DNA of 64,000 nucleotides. Source: a virus. Where the stretch lies: the IMG/VR virus record IMGVR_UViG_3300050821_009780, positions 79,504 to 143,503 of that record; one strand, given 5' to 3'. Positions 15,810 to 24,264 of this stretch are shown piece after piece (position 1 is the stretch's first letter; the number at the start of each line of letters is the position of its first letter). The notes under the pieces are model-generated. The model worked only from the letters and a program-made list of their open reading frames with translations, was not told where the DNA came from and searched no databases. The position numbers and the translations under genes were made by a program.

Positions 15810-16957
15810 GCGGTGAAGTACTCCGTTTTCAGCAGTCCGGCCGCCGTCAGCGGCGCGTGGTGGCCGTTCCCGTTGCCGTTCGTCGGCGGCAGGGGCGGGC
15901 AGAGCTTCTCGCTCAGCACGGCAGCGGCCAGCTCCAGCCCGGCCCGGCGGTCCTCGGTGCGGCACCTGACCTGCAGGTCCCACAGCACGCCCATCGCCCG
16001 CACCACGCGCCGGGAGTCCACGCTGTGTGCCAGCAGCAGGCGGCCCTGCAGGGCCTCGCCCTGGGCGGCAACCGTGCCCCCGGCGGACAGCACCAGCACG
16101 TCGCGCAGGCAGGTAACCAGCTGCCGGGTAAGGGCGGGGTAGTCGCTGCAGGTGAGCAGCGCCCGGTCCAGCTCGGCGTACATCCCCTTGTGGTCGCCCT
16201 GCGCGGCGGCGGCGAGCAGGGCCGGGGCGAAGTCCTCGTCGCAGGTGAGCTGCTGCCAGGCGTCCAGGGTGACGATGTCCACCGACGCAGCCTGGTCGAG
16301 CAGCATGAGTCCGTCGCGCATGATCCCGTCGGCCCGGTCGGCCAGGTGGAGGAGCAGGCTGTCCTCGACGACAATGTCCTCGGCGGCGCAGACGTGGCGC
16401 AGCCGGGAGGCGATGACGGACGGGGCCAGCCGGGCGAACGCGAAGGGGATGCAGCGCGACCCGATCGTGTCCGGCACCTTGCCGTGCTCGGTGGTGGCGA
16501 GCACGAAAGCGGTGCGCGGCGGCGGCTCCTCCAGCGTCTTGAGCAGCGCGTTGGAGGCATCACGGCTCATGGAGTGGCACTCGTCGAGTATCACGACCCG
16601 CCACTCGCCAGGGGCGCCGTACTGCACCAGGTCGCAGATGCTCCGGATCTTGTCCACGGTGCCGTTGGAGGCGGCGTCCACCTCGATCACGTCCAGGGAA
16701 GTGCCGCCGGCGACCGCCTTGCAGGACGAGCAGGCGGTGCAGGGCCAGGAGGCGGCCGGGCCAGGCGGCTCGTGGCAGTTGAGGGCGGCGGCGAAGATGC
16801 GGGCGCTGGTGGTCTTGCCCGAGCCGAAGGCCCCGTAGAACAGCAGTCCGGCGGGCACGCGCTTGCGCTGGGCCATCCGGTTCAGCACCCCCGCCACCTC
16901 GCGCTGGCCGACCAGCTCGGCGAACCGCTGAGGACGGTATTTCGTGGCCAGCCTCAT
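15806..16957 (-). CDS. dnaX: DNA polymerase III gamma/tau-type clamp loader subunit
   Basis: 383 residues from ATG 16957. KYRPQRFAELVGQ opens the protein as in bacterial DnaX. Walker A GAFGSGKTT is near residue 43, the four-Cys zinc module follows (CHEPPG...CTACSSC), Walker B is ILDECHSM, then LLKTLEEPP and IGSRC, the SRC motif that contacts neighbouring subunits. Domain III and a short tail complete a gamma-like form without the long tau extension. It would load the phage sliding clamp (24852-26051) together with delta and delta-prime. Confidence 0.93.
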   Translation of the reverse strand: MRLATKYRPQRFAELVGQREVAGVLNRMAQRKRVPAGLLFYGAFGSGKTTSARIFAAALNCHEPPGPAASWPCTACSSCKAVAGGTSLDVIEVDAASNGTVDKIRSICDLVQYGAPGEWRVVILDECHSMSRDASNALLKTLEEPPPRTAFVLATTEHGKVPDTIGSRCIPFAFARLAPSVIASRLRHVCAAEDIVVEDSLLLHLADRADGIMRDGLMLLDQAASVDIVTLDAWQQLTCDEDFAPALLAAAAQGDHKGMYAELDRALLTCSDYPALTRQLVTCLRDVLVLSAGGTVAAQGEALQGRLLLAHSVDSRRVVRAMGVLWDLQVRCRTEDRRAGLELAAAVLSEKLCPPLPPTNGNGNGHHAPLTAAGLLKTEYFTA

Positions 16958-17229
16958 TGCGGTCTCCTGCCGATCGTGGTTCCCAGGAACACGTGCGCTG
17001 GGCTATCGGGTACGGGCGTGCTGGCCTTGCGCCGCACACCCTCCGGAATTCCCAGGGAGCAGCTGCCGGCGGCGGACTCGTCGGGCACCAGCTCGTAGCC
17101 GAACTCCATCTCGCACTGCGTGCAGCGCCAGTAGCAGAGCATGCCGCCCTCGGCCAGCTCCTCCTCCGGCTCGGCGGCGCCCCCGCAGTCGCTATCCAGG
17201 CAGGCGCGGTTCAGTTCGTAGCGTTCCAC
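16954..17229 (-). CDS. Zinc-ribbon hypothetical protein (91 aa)
   Basis: GTG 17229 with GGAGAGG five bases upstream, overlapping the methyltransferase gene end. CLDSDC at about residue 9 and CYWRCTQC at about residue 33 form a probable zinc ribbon; the tail is basic. It ends in an ATGA overlap with dnaX. Function unknown. Confidence 0.6.
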   Translation of the reverse strand: MERYELNRACLDSDCGGAAEPEEELAEGGMLCYWRCTQCEMEFGYELVPDESAAGSCSLGIPEGVRRKASTPVPDSPAHVFLGTTIGRRPQ

Positions 17230-18356
17230 GGCAGCCTCTCCAGCAGGATGAGCAGGGCCAGCACGGCCTGCCGCGGAACGACCCCGTTGCCGAGGATCTT
17301 CAGCTGGGCGTTGCGGGACAGGCCGTCCACCCCGGTGACCCAGCCCTCCGGCAAGCCGAGCATCCACTCCACGAAGACGGGGGCGAGCACGCGGTTGCCC
17401 TTGCTGCCCGGCTCCAGCGGGTGCGGCACCATCCGGCCGGTGACCTGCTGCCAGCGCAGGACGGCCCGGGAGTACTTGCCCCAGTCCACCACCGGGCCGC
17501 TGCCCAGGTGCTCGGCCAGGCCAGGGAGCAGCAGCTCCCCGCTGCGTGCCCCGGAGCGGTTCCTGTGGCCTCCGGTCACGTCGGCGACCTGCGGGGTGGG
17601 CAGGAGCGCGCCGGCCAGGGTCGGGTTACCGCGCTTGTACGCCAGGCTGCGCCGCTCCCCGTCAGCAGCTGCCGGGGTGGGGAGAAGGCTGCCCCCGGTG
17701 CCCATCATGTCGTTCTCCACCATGATCCGCAGGTCGGTGACCGAGGTGCGGCCCGGCTTCTTGCGCAGGTGGTTCTCCGGGGTGTTCTGGCTGTAGCTGG
17801 CGACCGGGGTGGGCAGCAGCTCGTGCTCGGCCTGGTCGGCGAGAGTGGGGCCGTGGCCGCCGGCCCGGCGCTTATCCGGGTGCTGGCTGCCGCCGTTGAC
17901 GGCGAGCTGCGCGGTGGGGGTCTTCAGCAGACTGACCGCCTCGGGCAGGTCCGCGTCCGCTGCGGTGCGCGCCCGGCCGTCCCTGCGGACCCGGCCCACC
18001 GACACGGTAGGGCCCTTGTGGTCGCTGGCCTGCGGGGTGGGCAGCATGGACAGCGTCTCGATGAGGGTGCCGCCCTCGCGGGCCTTGGCGGGGGTGACCA
18101 GTCCGCCGTTACTGCCCAGCGTCGCCGAGGGCGTCGGGAGCAGCAGGCCATGCGGTGATGAAGATCCGCTCCCGCCGGTGGCAGGACCCGGCATCTGAGG
18201 CGCGTACATTCTGCCATTCCGCATCGTACCCGAGGGTGGAAAGGTCTCCGAGAACAGCTCCGAGTGCCCGCAGAGCATGTCCTGCCCTTTTTCCCAGACA
18301 GATCTCGCAGGATTCCACGTCGCTATGGGCGGAGGCAGAGCATATCCCTCGGACAT
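17211..18356 (-). CDS. C5-cytosine methyltransferase, target-recognition and motif X part
   Basis: 381 residues. The body is built of repeated LLPTPxA-type segments with variable spacers, a pattern of target-recognition regions in this phage methylase group. The C-terminus SRNAQLKILGNGVVP is conserved motif X of C5 methylases, preceded by FVEWMLGLPEGWV. The N-terminal 80 residues overlap the catalytic gene in another frame. ATG 18356 lacks a clear ribosome binding site, so expression could depend on coupling or +1 frameshifting from the upstream frame. Not active alone, since motifs I-VIII are on the other frame. Confidence 0.75.
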   Translation of the reverse strand: MSEGYALPPPIATWNPARSVWEKGQDMLCGHSELFSETFPPSGTMRNGRMYAPQMPGPATGGSGSSSPHGLLLPTPSATLGSNGGLVTPAKAREGGTLIETLSMLPTPQASDHKGPTVSVGRVRRDGRARTAADADLPEAVSLLKTPTAQLAVNGGSQHPDKRRAGGHGPTLADQAEHELLPTPVASYSQNTPENHLRKKPGRTSVTDLRIMVENDMMGTGGSLLPTPAAADGERRSLAYKRGNPTLAGALLPTPQVADVTGGHRNRSGARSGELLLPGLAEHLGSGPVVDWGKYSRAVLRWQQVTGRMVPHPLEPGSKGNRVLAPVFVEWMLGLPEGWVTGVDGLSRNAQLKILGNGVVPRQAVLALLILLERLPWNATN

Positions 18357-18690
18357 TTTCGATTACCACCAGTTCCGGCCGGAGAATTCCGATTGCGTAA
18401 GCCATGTACGTCCACACGCCGCTGCGGGTGCCGGGGCGCAGCCCGGCCCGCTGGCCGGCGCAGGACACGTCCTGGCAGGGGAACCCCCCGCAGAAGATGT
18501 CCACCGGCTCGACCTGGTCCCACTCCACGGTGCTGATGTCGCCCAGGTTCGGCACGTCCGGGTAGCGCTGCTTGAGCAGCAGGGACACATCCGGGTCGTT
18601 GTCGGCAACCCAGGCCAGCTCGGCGCCGAACACGGCCTCGACGGCCCCGTCCAGGCCGGCGTAGCCGGTGCAGGCCGACCCGAGCCTCAC
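18109..18690 (-). CDS. C5-cytosine DNA methyltransferase, catalytic part
   Basis: 193 residues from GTG 18690 (GTGA overlap with the previous stop). Motif I LGSACTGYAGLDG, motif IV GGFPCQDVS with the nucleophilic Cys, motif VI IENVRG and motif VIII with CHRRERIF are present in order. It ends at TAA soon after motif VIII, before the recognition domain and motif X, which are on the overlapping frame to the left. Two-part C5 enzymes such as M.AquI are known to reassemble. Probably methylates phage or host DNA to evade restriction. Confidence 0.85.
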   Translation of the reverse strand: MRLGSACTGYAGLDGAVEAVFGAELAWVADNDPDVSLLLKQRYPDVPNLGDISTVEWDQVEPVDIFCGGFPCQDVSCAGQRAGLRPGTRSGVWTYMAYAIGILRPELVVIENVRGICSASAHSDVESCEICLGKRAGHALRALGAVLGDLSTLGYDAEWQNVRASDAGSCHRRERIFITAWPAAPDALGDAGQ

Positions 18691-18977
18691 CGGTGCCCCG
18701 CCACCCAGCGGTGATGCGCAGCCCGGACCCTCATGTGACGCGGCAGGGTAACAGTCATGATGGACTGCCAGCCGTTCCTCTTGGCCCGGAACCCGTAGGA
18801 CGGCGGATCGCACATGGTGCAGAGCCAGCGCCACGGGTACTCTCCCCAGCCGTGGCTCTCAGCGTAGCCGCCCTTGCCGTAAAGGATGAACCGATCGCGC
18901 CAAACATAGAACCTGCGCTCGGTCGGGCGCCGGTAGTTCGTGCTGGGCGGGTTACGCCAGCTGGTCTGGATTTTCAC
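18687..18977 (-). CDS. Hypothetical aromatic-rich protein (96 aa)
   Basis: GTG 18977 chosen over the longer frame because of its overlap with the stop of the upstream 79-residue gene. Rich in Trp, Tyr and Arg with one CTMC pair; no recognised family. Coupled by a GTGA overlap to the methyltransferase catalytic gene. Confidence 0.5.
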   Translation of the reverse strand: MKIQTSWRNPPSTNYRRPTERRFYVWRDRFILYGKGGYAESHGWGEYPWRWLCTMCDPPSYGFRAKRNGWQSIMTVTLPRHMRVRAAHHRWVAGHR

Positions 18978-19191
18978 AGCCCCGCTCGTCCCCCAGGTCG
19001 TCGTCCAGAACGGCAGCGGCATCTGCCCGCAGCAGCTCCTCGTAACGCTCGTCGTCGGTCAGCAGGTTCACTTCCCTGGACGGCCGGCGCTCCTGCACTG
19101 CATCGAGCAGCTCGCCCTGCTCCGCAGGACTATCCCCGAACTCCTGGCCGTAGCCGTGCGTCGGCTTGGTGAACCCCGGCGAGTCACACAC
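18952..19191 (-). CDS. Hypothetical acidic protein (79 aa)
   Basis: GTG 19191 with AAGGAGGA just upstream, the strongest ribosome binding site in this stretch. Acidic throughout (LLTDDERYEELLRADAAAVL), one Cys near each end. It is the first gene after the terminator at 19203-19254, so it probably starts a transcription unit covering the methyltransferase and dnaX. Confidence 0.6.
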   Translation of the reverse strand: MCDSPGFTKPTHGYGQEFGDSPAEQGELLDAVQERRPSREVNLLTDDERYEELLRADAAAVLDDDLGDERGCENPDQLA

Positions 19192-19202
19192 AGATCCTCC
19201 TT

Positions 19203-19254
19203 GGGCAAAAGGGCGGCCCGGCAGGCCACAAGGGGGGCGAGCCTGCCGGGCCGC
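19203..19254 (-). terminator. Strong rho-independent terminator after the radical SAM gene
   Basis: A perfect 14-bp stem, GCGGCCCGGCAGGC with GCCTGCCGGGCCGC, 14-base loop (19213-19254), followed leftward by CCCTTTTGCCC. It begins 24 bases after the stop of the radical SAM gene. Confidence 0.8.
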
Positions 19255-19277
19255 AGGGGGTCGGGGGAACCCCTCCC

Positions 19278-22200
19278 TTATACGAGCCTGCTGAGGCCGA
19301 CCGCGAAACCGGACGCTCCCAGCTCGTCCCGGCAGCGGGGGCAGTAGTCCATATCGAACACCTCGCCGAGCAGCCCGGCCGGGACGGCGGTGCCGCAGCC
19401 GATGCACACCGGGCGCAGCAGGCTGCCCTGGAGCGGGTCGGCACCGTCGAAGAACGCGAGCCGACGGGCGGTGTAGCGCATAGCATCCACCCAGGACTTC
19501 TTGCCGCACAGCGGAGCGTACGCCTGGTAGGGGCCGAGCTTGCCGTTGAGGATCATGCGCAGCAGCAGCCGATCAGCGTCGCGGACCAGCCAGGCGTCGG
19601 CGATGTGATCCTTGGCGTTGGCCTCCTCGGCGCTCATGCCGGAGTAGAAACTTTCCTGTTTGAGCAGCACCCGCACCTCGGGAGCCTCATCGTAGGCGCG
19701 CAGGGCGGCGGCGAGGGCCTGCTCGCCTCCCGCCACCTCCAGCTCCCAGAAGGATTTGGGGGTCGCCGGAAGCTGGGACTCCTTGGGGTAAAGCATCCAG
19801 CTCTGAAGGGCCAGCCACGGGTCCAGCTCCGCCTTGAACCAGGCGATGAAATTGTTCATCTTGTGCGGCTGACGGGTGAGGCCGAACTCGGCGTAGTCCG
19901 TCCCGGCACTGCGGTCGCGGAACTTGTAGGCATCGCTGACGATGCGGACCGACCGCTTGGCGATGGGCGGGAACCCCTCGGTGTGCTCCTGGGCGCGGTA
20001 GGCGGCGCGGCGGATGGCGAACTTCCAGTGCGCGTTCGACACGAACCGGTGCTTCTCCGACCGTTCGTACCGGAACCGGACCTTGCACGCGACGGTGGTC
20101 TGATCGAGGGGGCGGACCGGCCGGGCCTCCAGGTCGCGGTCGGTCGCCTTGAGGTAGCCCTGGCGGATCTTCAGGTCGGTCTTGTCGCAGCAGCCGCAGG
20201 TGTTGCCGGAGCAGTGCTGGTCGCAGCGGGCAATCCACTCGCTGCCGCGGTAGCTCTCGTCGAACTGCTCGTCGTAGCTCTCGCTGTCGGTTCCCTCCAG
20301 GAACTGCACCATGTGCCGGTAGGCGCCCCACATGAGCTGCTTGGAGACGCCGGTGTCGATGTGCTCCCAGCCGAACAGGTCGTCCTCGCCCATCTCCAGG
20401 AACAGGTCGTCCAGCCCGTTGCGGAACCCGTGGTTCTTCAGCGCGGCGTTGAGCCGGTCCTTCATGTCCTTGGCGACGCCGCCCCAGCAGCCGGCGGCGA
20501 GGTCCTCGATCACGTCGGTGATGGCCTCCCCGGCGTCGCGGCTGGCCCGCTGGCACGCCTGGAACAGGGCGATCTTCTCCGGCTGGGCCTTGCTGCCGAG
20601 CTTCATCTCGATCCGCTGGTCGCGGAGGTCGGCCATGGCCTGCTGGAGGGTGTAGTCGGGGGCGGTGGGGGCGAACCACTGCATGGGGGTCTGCGCCTCG
20701 ATGAGCAGCGGCGTCCAGGAGAACTGGATCCGCACGCCGGGCTGGCCGAGCTGCTCGCGGATCTCTGCCAGCCGCTGGCCGAGCCTGACGATCCGCATGA
20801 CATCCCCCGCTTCCTCGCCGGGCATGTTGGAGATCATGAACAGCTTGACCTTGCGGATGCCGGCCCGGATGGCACGGGTGACGGCCTCCTCGACGTCCTG
20901 GTCGGAGACGCCCTTGCCGATCAGGTCGCGCATCCGCTGGCTGTTGCCCTCCAGGCCGAGGGTGACCGCATCGGTACCGCCGAAAGCGAGCAGCATGGAG
21001 TAATCCGGGTCGCCGATGAAGTCATCTACCCGCATCGCCCCGGTATCCACCTCGTCGGACACCTGCTCCAGCAGCCCGCCGAGCAGCTCCTTCTTGCGGG
21101 TGTACATGGGGAAGTCGGGGCCGTAAGGAGACAACTCGTTCGATCCCATGTTGAGCCGCCACTGCCTGGCCTGCTCGATCAGGTACTCCACGCTGTGCTC
21201 GCGGTAGGGCTTGTCCACGTAGGTGAGGTGGCAGTTCATCGTAAACACGCCGTCCGCCAGCGAGAAGCGGTGCGAACCCGGCACAGTCAGGCAGTAGACC
21301 TCCTGCGGCTTGTCCAGCGGCTCGATGGCCTCAACGCACCACCCGTGCCTTTCCGGCTTGACCAGGGTGTGCTGCATGAGCGGAGCGCTACGCGGCCCGA
21401 AGTTGGTTACGTCGGAACGGCTCTGACAGCAACCGACGTACACCCAGCCTCCCTGCGCAGCGTGTCGCTCCAGCCACTGGCTGGGAGACGTGTCGCCATG
21501 GTGCTGAGCACTGTACTGCGCAGCAAGAACATAAGAGGTCTCCTTAGCACGCAGGGTGCCATCTGCGGCAAGCCAGCCTTCCAGGAACCCAGCTACGTAA
21601 GCGGTATCAACTGCGGGCGAAGGCCATGACTTGACATCGAAGGCGGCCCACCCATAGACCACAACATCACCCTTGGCGTAATCCGGGTTCTGAATGGAAC
21701 TGACCCGGAGGTCAGGGCGGACAGCCCAAGAATCCCGGTCGTCCTGGTCAGGCTGCCAAAACTTCTCGAACCAAGGCCGAACGGCGGCGTCCTTGCCAAA
21801 CAGGCGCACCTTGAAGGAACCCGACAGCACAGGCCGCCGTTCACCGGTAGAGAGCTTCCGCTGGTGGCCGTCCCCGAACAGGAACCCGTGCACCCGGCCG
21901 AGGTCGTAGCTCGACCCGTCGTACTGCACCGAGGCAGCAGCAGCAGGCACAAAGTCTCCAGCCCGTAGCGCATGCGTCTCCGTACCATCTACCAGCTCCC
22001 AGCCATGCGCCGCAGTGGCTGTGACCTGAACCCGATGCGTGGCCTTGGGGTTACGTCGCCAGGCTCCGTTCGCCGTTCCGCAGTCGGCGGGACGGAAGGT
22101 GATGCGCTGCACCGCCTGGACCCCGTGCGACTCTACGGTAGCGCTAGCCCAAGCCGCGCCATCCCAGACCTCAGCCTTCCCGACCCCGTGCAACCAGTCG

Positions 22201-23156
22201 ATGGATGAGATGCCCCACTCGCGAGACAAAACCTGAGTCTCCCCGATCAACGGGAAGCTGCACCAGGCCGGGCAGCCCTTGCCTGCCTCGATGTCCCCCG
22301 CGCCCATGCCCGGGTCGGAGTACAGCAGCGGGGCCTGGGTGTGCGGGGCGGCGCTGTCCAGGTCCTTGACGTACCGCTTCTTGAACCTGACCGCCGGGCC
22401 GCCGAGCGCCGTAGGGCCGGACCACCCGCTCACCAGCTTGGTCGGCTCGGGCAGCCCGCGGTCCTCGTACCTGTAGCCGAACTCCACCTCGCGGGGGAAG
22501 TACAGGAACGGGAACTCCACCGCCAGCATCCGGTAGCACATGGACCGCTCGGCCCGCCACAGGCCGTCCGCCTTCATGTCCGCGATGGCTTCCATGACCA
22601 CCGAGATGCCGGGGTTGCCGGGGGCGTCCTCGGCCTCGCCGAGGAAGACGCAGTCCACTACCGGGGCCATGAACTCGGGGTGGCTCCACGCCTGCCCGCC
22701 GGCCATGACCATGGGGTAGGCACCCGGGTCACCCAGGCGGTCGCGCCAGCGCAGCGGGATGCCACTTACCCGGAGGTACTGGCAGAAGTTGAGCCAGAGG
22801 ACGGTGTAAGAAATAGAAGTAGCGAAGACGTCGAAGTCCTGTACGCCGTGCTTGGTCTCAATCCCGAAGACAGGTAGACCCGCCCGCTCCAGCAGGCGGA
22901 AGTCACGTGGGGTGGCAGGCAGGTAGAAACGGTCACAGAGCGCTCCAGGAGAGTCGTTGACGCACCGGTAGACGACCGGGGTGGAGTTGTTCCCCGCCGC
23001 CTGCATGTACGGCCAGGAGGCCGCCAGGAGCATGCGGACGGACGCCTGGTCCCACGGCTTACGGACGGAGCCCGGCTCGTCGCCCAGGTATGCCTCGGGG
23101 CCGTCCAGCTTCCACAGATTGCCGTCCAGCCAGCGCTGGATATGCCCAGGGTCCAC
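19278..23156 (-). CDS. Radical SAM protein, B12-binding/DUF2344 type, containing an intein
   Basis: 1292 residues from GTG 23156 (AGGA seven bases upstream). Residues 60-190 resemble the N-terminal B12-binding-like domain of TIGR03960-type proteins. The radical SAM motif CxxxCxxC begins at Cys295 and Cys299; the third Cys is residue 642 because a 340-residue intein sits between them. After the intein come EGNSQRMRDLIGKGV (SAM-barrel core), WEHIDTGVSKQLMWGAY, the Cys cluster CDQHCSGNTCGCC, a DUF2344-like region from CKVRFRYERSEKHRF, and a C-terminal zinc ribbon. After splicing about 952 residues remain. Reaction unknown, probably radical modification of RNA or protein. It is unusual cargo for a phage. 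Confidence 0.8.
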   Translation of the reverse strand: MDPGHIQRWLDGNLWKLDGPEAYLGDEPGSVRKPWDQASVRMLLAASWPYMQAAGNNSTPVVYRCVNDSPGALCDRFYLPATPRDFRLLERAGLPVFGIETKHGVQDFDVFATSISYTVLWLNFCQYLRVSGIPLRWRDRLGDPGAYPMVMAGGQAWSHPEFMAPVVDCVFLGEAEDAPGNPGISVVMEAIADMKADGLWRAERSMCYRMLAVEFPFLYFPREVEFGYRYEDRGLPEPTKLVSGWSGPTALGGPAVRFKKRYVKDLDSAAPHTQAPLLYSDPGMGAGDIEAGKGCPAWCSFPLIGETQVLSREWGISSIDWLHGVGKAEVWDGAAWASATVESHGVQAVQRITFRPADCGTANGAWRRNPKATHRVQVTATAAHGWELVDGTETHALRAGDFVPAAAASVQYDGSSYDLGRVHGFLFGDGHQRKLSTGERRPVLSGSFKVRLFGKDAAVRPWFEKFWQPDQDDRDSWAVRPDLRVSSIQNPDYAKGDVVVYGWAAFDVKSWPSPAVDTAYVAGFLEGWLAADGTLRAKETSYVLAAQYSAQHHGDTSPSQWLERHAAQGGWVYVGCCQSRSDVTNFGPRSAPLMQHTLVKPERHGWCVEAIEPLDKPQEVYCLTVPGSHRFSLADGVFTMNCHLTYVDKPYREHSVEYLIEQARQWRLNMGSNELSPYGPDFPMYTRKKELLGGLLEQVSDEVDTGAMRVDDFIGDPDYSMLLAFGGTDAVTLGLEGNSQRMRDLIGKGVSDQDVEEAVTRAIRAGIRKVKLFMISNMPGEEAGDVMRIVRLGQRLAEIREQLGQPGVRIQFSWTPLLIEAQTPMQWFAPTAPDYTLQQAMADLRDQRIEMKLGSKAQPEKIALFQACQRASRDAGEAITDVIEDLAAGCWGGVAKDMKDRLNAALKNHGFRNGLDDLFLEMGEDDLFGWEHIDTGVSKQLMWGAYRHMVQFLEGTDSESYDEQFDESYRGSEWIARCDQHCSGNTCGCCDKTDLKIRQGYLKATDRDLEARPVRPLDQTTVACKVRFRYERSEKHRFVSNAHWKFAIRRAAYRAQEHTEGFPPIAKRSVRIVSDAYKFRDRSAGTDYAEFGLTRQPHKMNNFIAWFKAELDPWLALQSWMLYPKESQLPATPKSFWELEVAGGEQALAAALRAYDEAPEVRVLLKQESFYSGMSAEEANAKDHIADAWLVRDADRLLLRMILNGKLGPYQAYAPLCGKKSWVDAMRYTARRLAFFDGADPLQGSLLRPVCIGCGTAVPAGLLGEVFDMDYCPRCRDELGASGFAVGLSRLV
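21234..22253 (-). other. Class 3-type intein with LAGLIDADG homing endonuclease
   Basis: Residues 302-641 of the radical SAM precursor. The N-terminal residue is Pro (PLIGETQVL), not Cys or Ser. The class 3 WCT triad can be read: Trp in block B (TAAHGW, intein residue 85), Cys in block F (VYCLTVPG, residue 321) and Thr in block G (FTMN, residue 338), with terminal Asn340 and Cys+1. Two LAGLIDADG-like helices, GFLFGDG and AGFLEGWLAADG, mark a homing endonuclease. The +1 Cys is the third iron-sulfur ligand, so the enzyme cannot form its cluster before splicing. Confidence 0.85.
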
Positions 23157-23165
23157 GGCTACATC

Positions 23166-23420
23166 CTATCCGGTTTTCCGCTTCCACCGGGGGTGCGGCT
23201 TGGTTCGGTGCACCACGTGCCGCGTAGCCCAGGCAATGTCCCTGCGGTTGCAGAAGTCCCCCGCCCAGCCGAGCACCGCGCGCCAGCCGGTCGGGTGCTG
23301 CGGGATGTCCCAGCGCAGGCCCTTGCCGTGGGGGCGGACACCGTAGAAGAAGCCCTCCAGCCGTTCCCACGGCCCCTCGTAGTCGATGCACAGCAGGAGC
23401 CGCCTGTCCTCGTCTAGCAC
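23166..23420 (-). CDS. Hypothetical protein (84 aa)
   Basis: GTG 23420 overlaps the previous TAG by one base. Trp- and Arg-rich, with two isolated Cys. No recognised motif. It lies directly upstream of the radical SAM gene in the same unit. Confidence 0.55.
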   Translation of the reverse strand: MLDEDRRLLLCIDYEGPWERLEGFFYGVRPHGKGLRWDIPQHPTGWRAVLGWAGDFCNRRDIAWATRHVVHRTKPHPRWKRKTG

Positions 23421-23620
23421 TACAGGTCTTCCCGGTGCACTTCGAGGATGCGGTTCCGCAGCTCGCGCTCCAGCTTCTCCAGGCCGAAGCTATCCACCTG
23501 GTGGAGCACGACGAACTTGCTGCCGCGCGTGAGCCCGTCGCCGTGGAACCGCGCCACGTCCCGGACAATATCCCACTCGGGATTGTTCTTCGGGTGATCC
23601 AGCTTGATGCGGAACTTCAC
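23420..23620 (-). CDS. Hypothetical protein (66 aa)
   Basis: ATG 23620 overlaps the stop of the SbcC-like gene. A small mixed-charge protein with a strand-rich start (MKFRIKLDHP) and a helical end (LEKLERELRNRILEV). No known family. Confidence 0.55.
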   Translation of the reverse strand: MKFRIKLDHPKNNPEWDIVRDVARFHGDGLTRGSKFVVLHQVDSFGLEKLERELRNRILEVHREDL

Positions 23621-24264
23621 TCGGACTCCCCCTCGTGGACCTCGGTCACCCCGTCCGCCCCTAGTACAAGGCGGTAACGTGCGTCGGCCAGGTCACCGAA
23701 GGCCGTGCTGTGCGTGACGAGCAGGATCTGCACTCCAGCCTTGTCAGCGACCTCACGCAGGAACTCGGCCACCCGAGGCTCATAGGACGCTGAGACGTGG
23801 GCAAATGACTCGTCCAGTGCCAGAAAGCGGCGCGCTCCCGGGGTGAGCAGGAGCACGACCAGCCGTAGAACGAATCCCACGACAGCAGCCATCCCTCCGC
23901 CCCGGGCATCCAGCACTGGAGTCTCGACCACGTCATCTCCGTAGCTGCTCCTGATCACGAAGTCCACCTCGGCGCGGTTCGCCTTAACGGACGGGACCAT
24001 GTGGAAGGTCAGGTTCTCGGAGAAGATCACCTGCAGCGCCCGGGTGACCAGCCCCTCGACCTGCTGCCGGGCGGATTCCTGGCGCTCCTCGCCGATGGTG
24101 GTGAGCAGCGCGCACGCCTTCTCGTGCAGCTCCTGGGCGGCGCGCAGCTCGCGGACCCGCTCCTGAGCCTCCTTGCCCTGCCGGGCCACCTGGGCGGCCT
24201 GCCCGGCCTCCCGGTCCAGGCCCCGCTGCACCTGGGCCAGGCGCGCGGACAGCGCAGGAATCAC
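23617..24264 (-). CDS. SbcC/Rad50-type ATPase, C-terminal half
   Basis: 215 residues from GTG 24264 (GTGA overlap). A coiled coil (about 1-70) leads into the C-terminal lobe of an ABC-type DNA-repair ATPase: signature-like LDARGGGMAAVVGF, Walker B RRFLALDES with the D-loop after it, and the H-loop LVTHST. There is no Walker A, which is supplied by a separate gene at 31353-32291. Together the halves equal one short SbcC/Rad50 subunit, expected to work with the SbcD-like nuclease at 28406-29431. Confidence 0.75.
   Translation of the reverse strand: MIPALSARLAQVQRGLDREAGQAAQVARQGKEAQERVRELRAAQELHEKACALLTTIGEERQESARQQVEGLVTRALQVIFSENLTFHMVPSVKANRAEVDFVIRSSYGDDVVETPVLDARGGGMAAVVGFVLRLVVLLLTPGARRFLALDESFAHVSASYEPRVAEFLREVADKAGVQILLVTHSTAFGDLADARYRLVLGADGVTEVHEGESE

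Noticed and set aside
21646-21680. Plus-strand TTGACA with a possible -10 inside the intein
   Set aside because: Within coding sequence, no plus-strand gene follows, and the -10 is poor.
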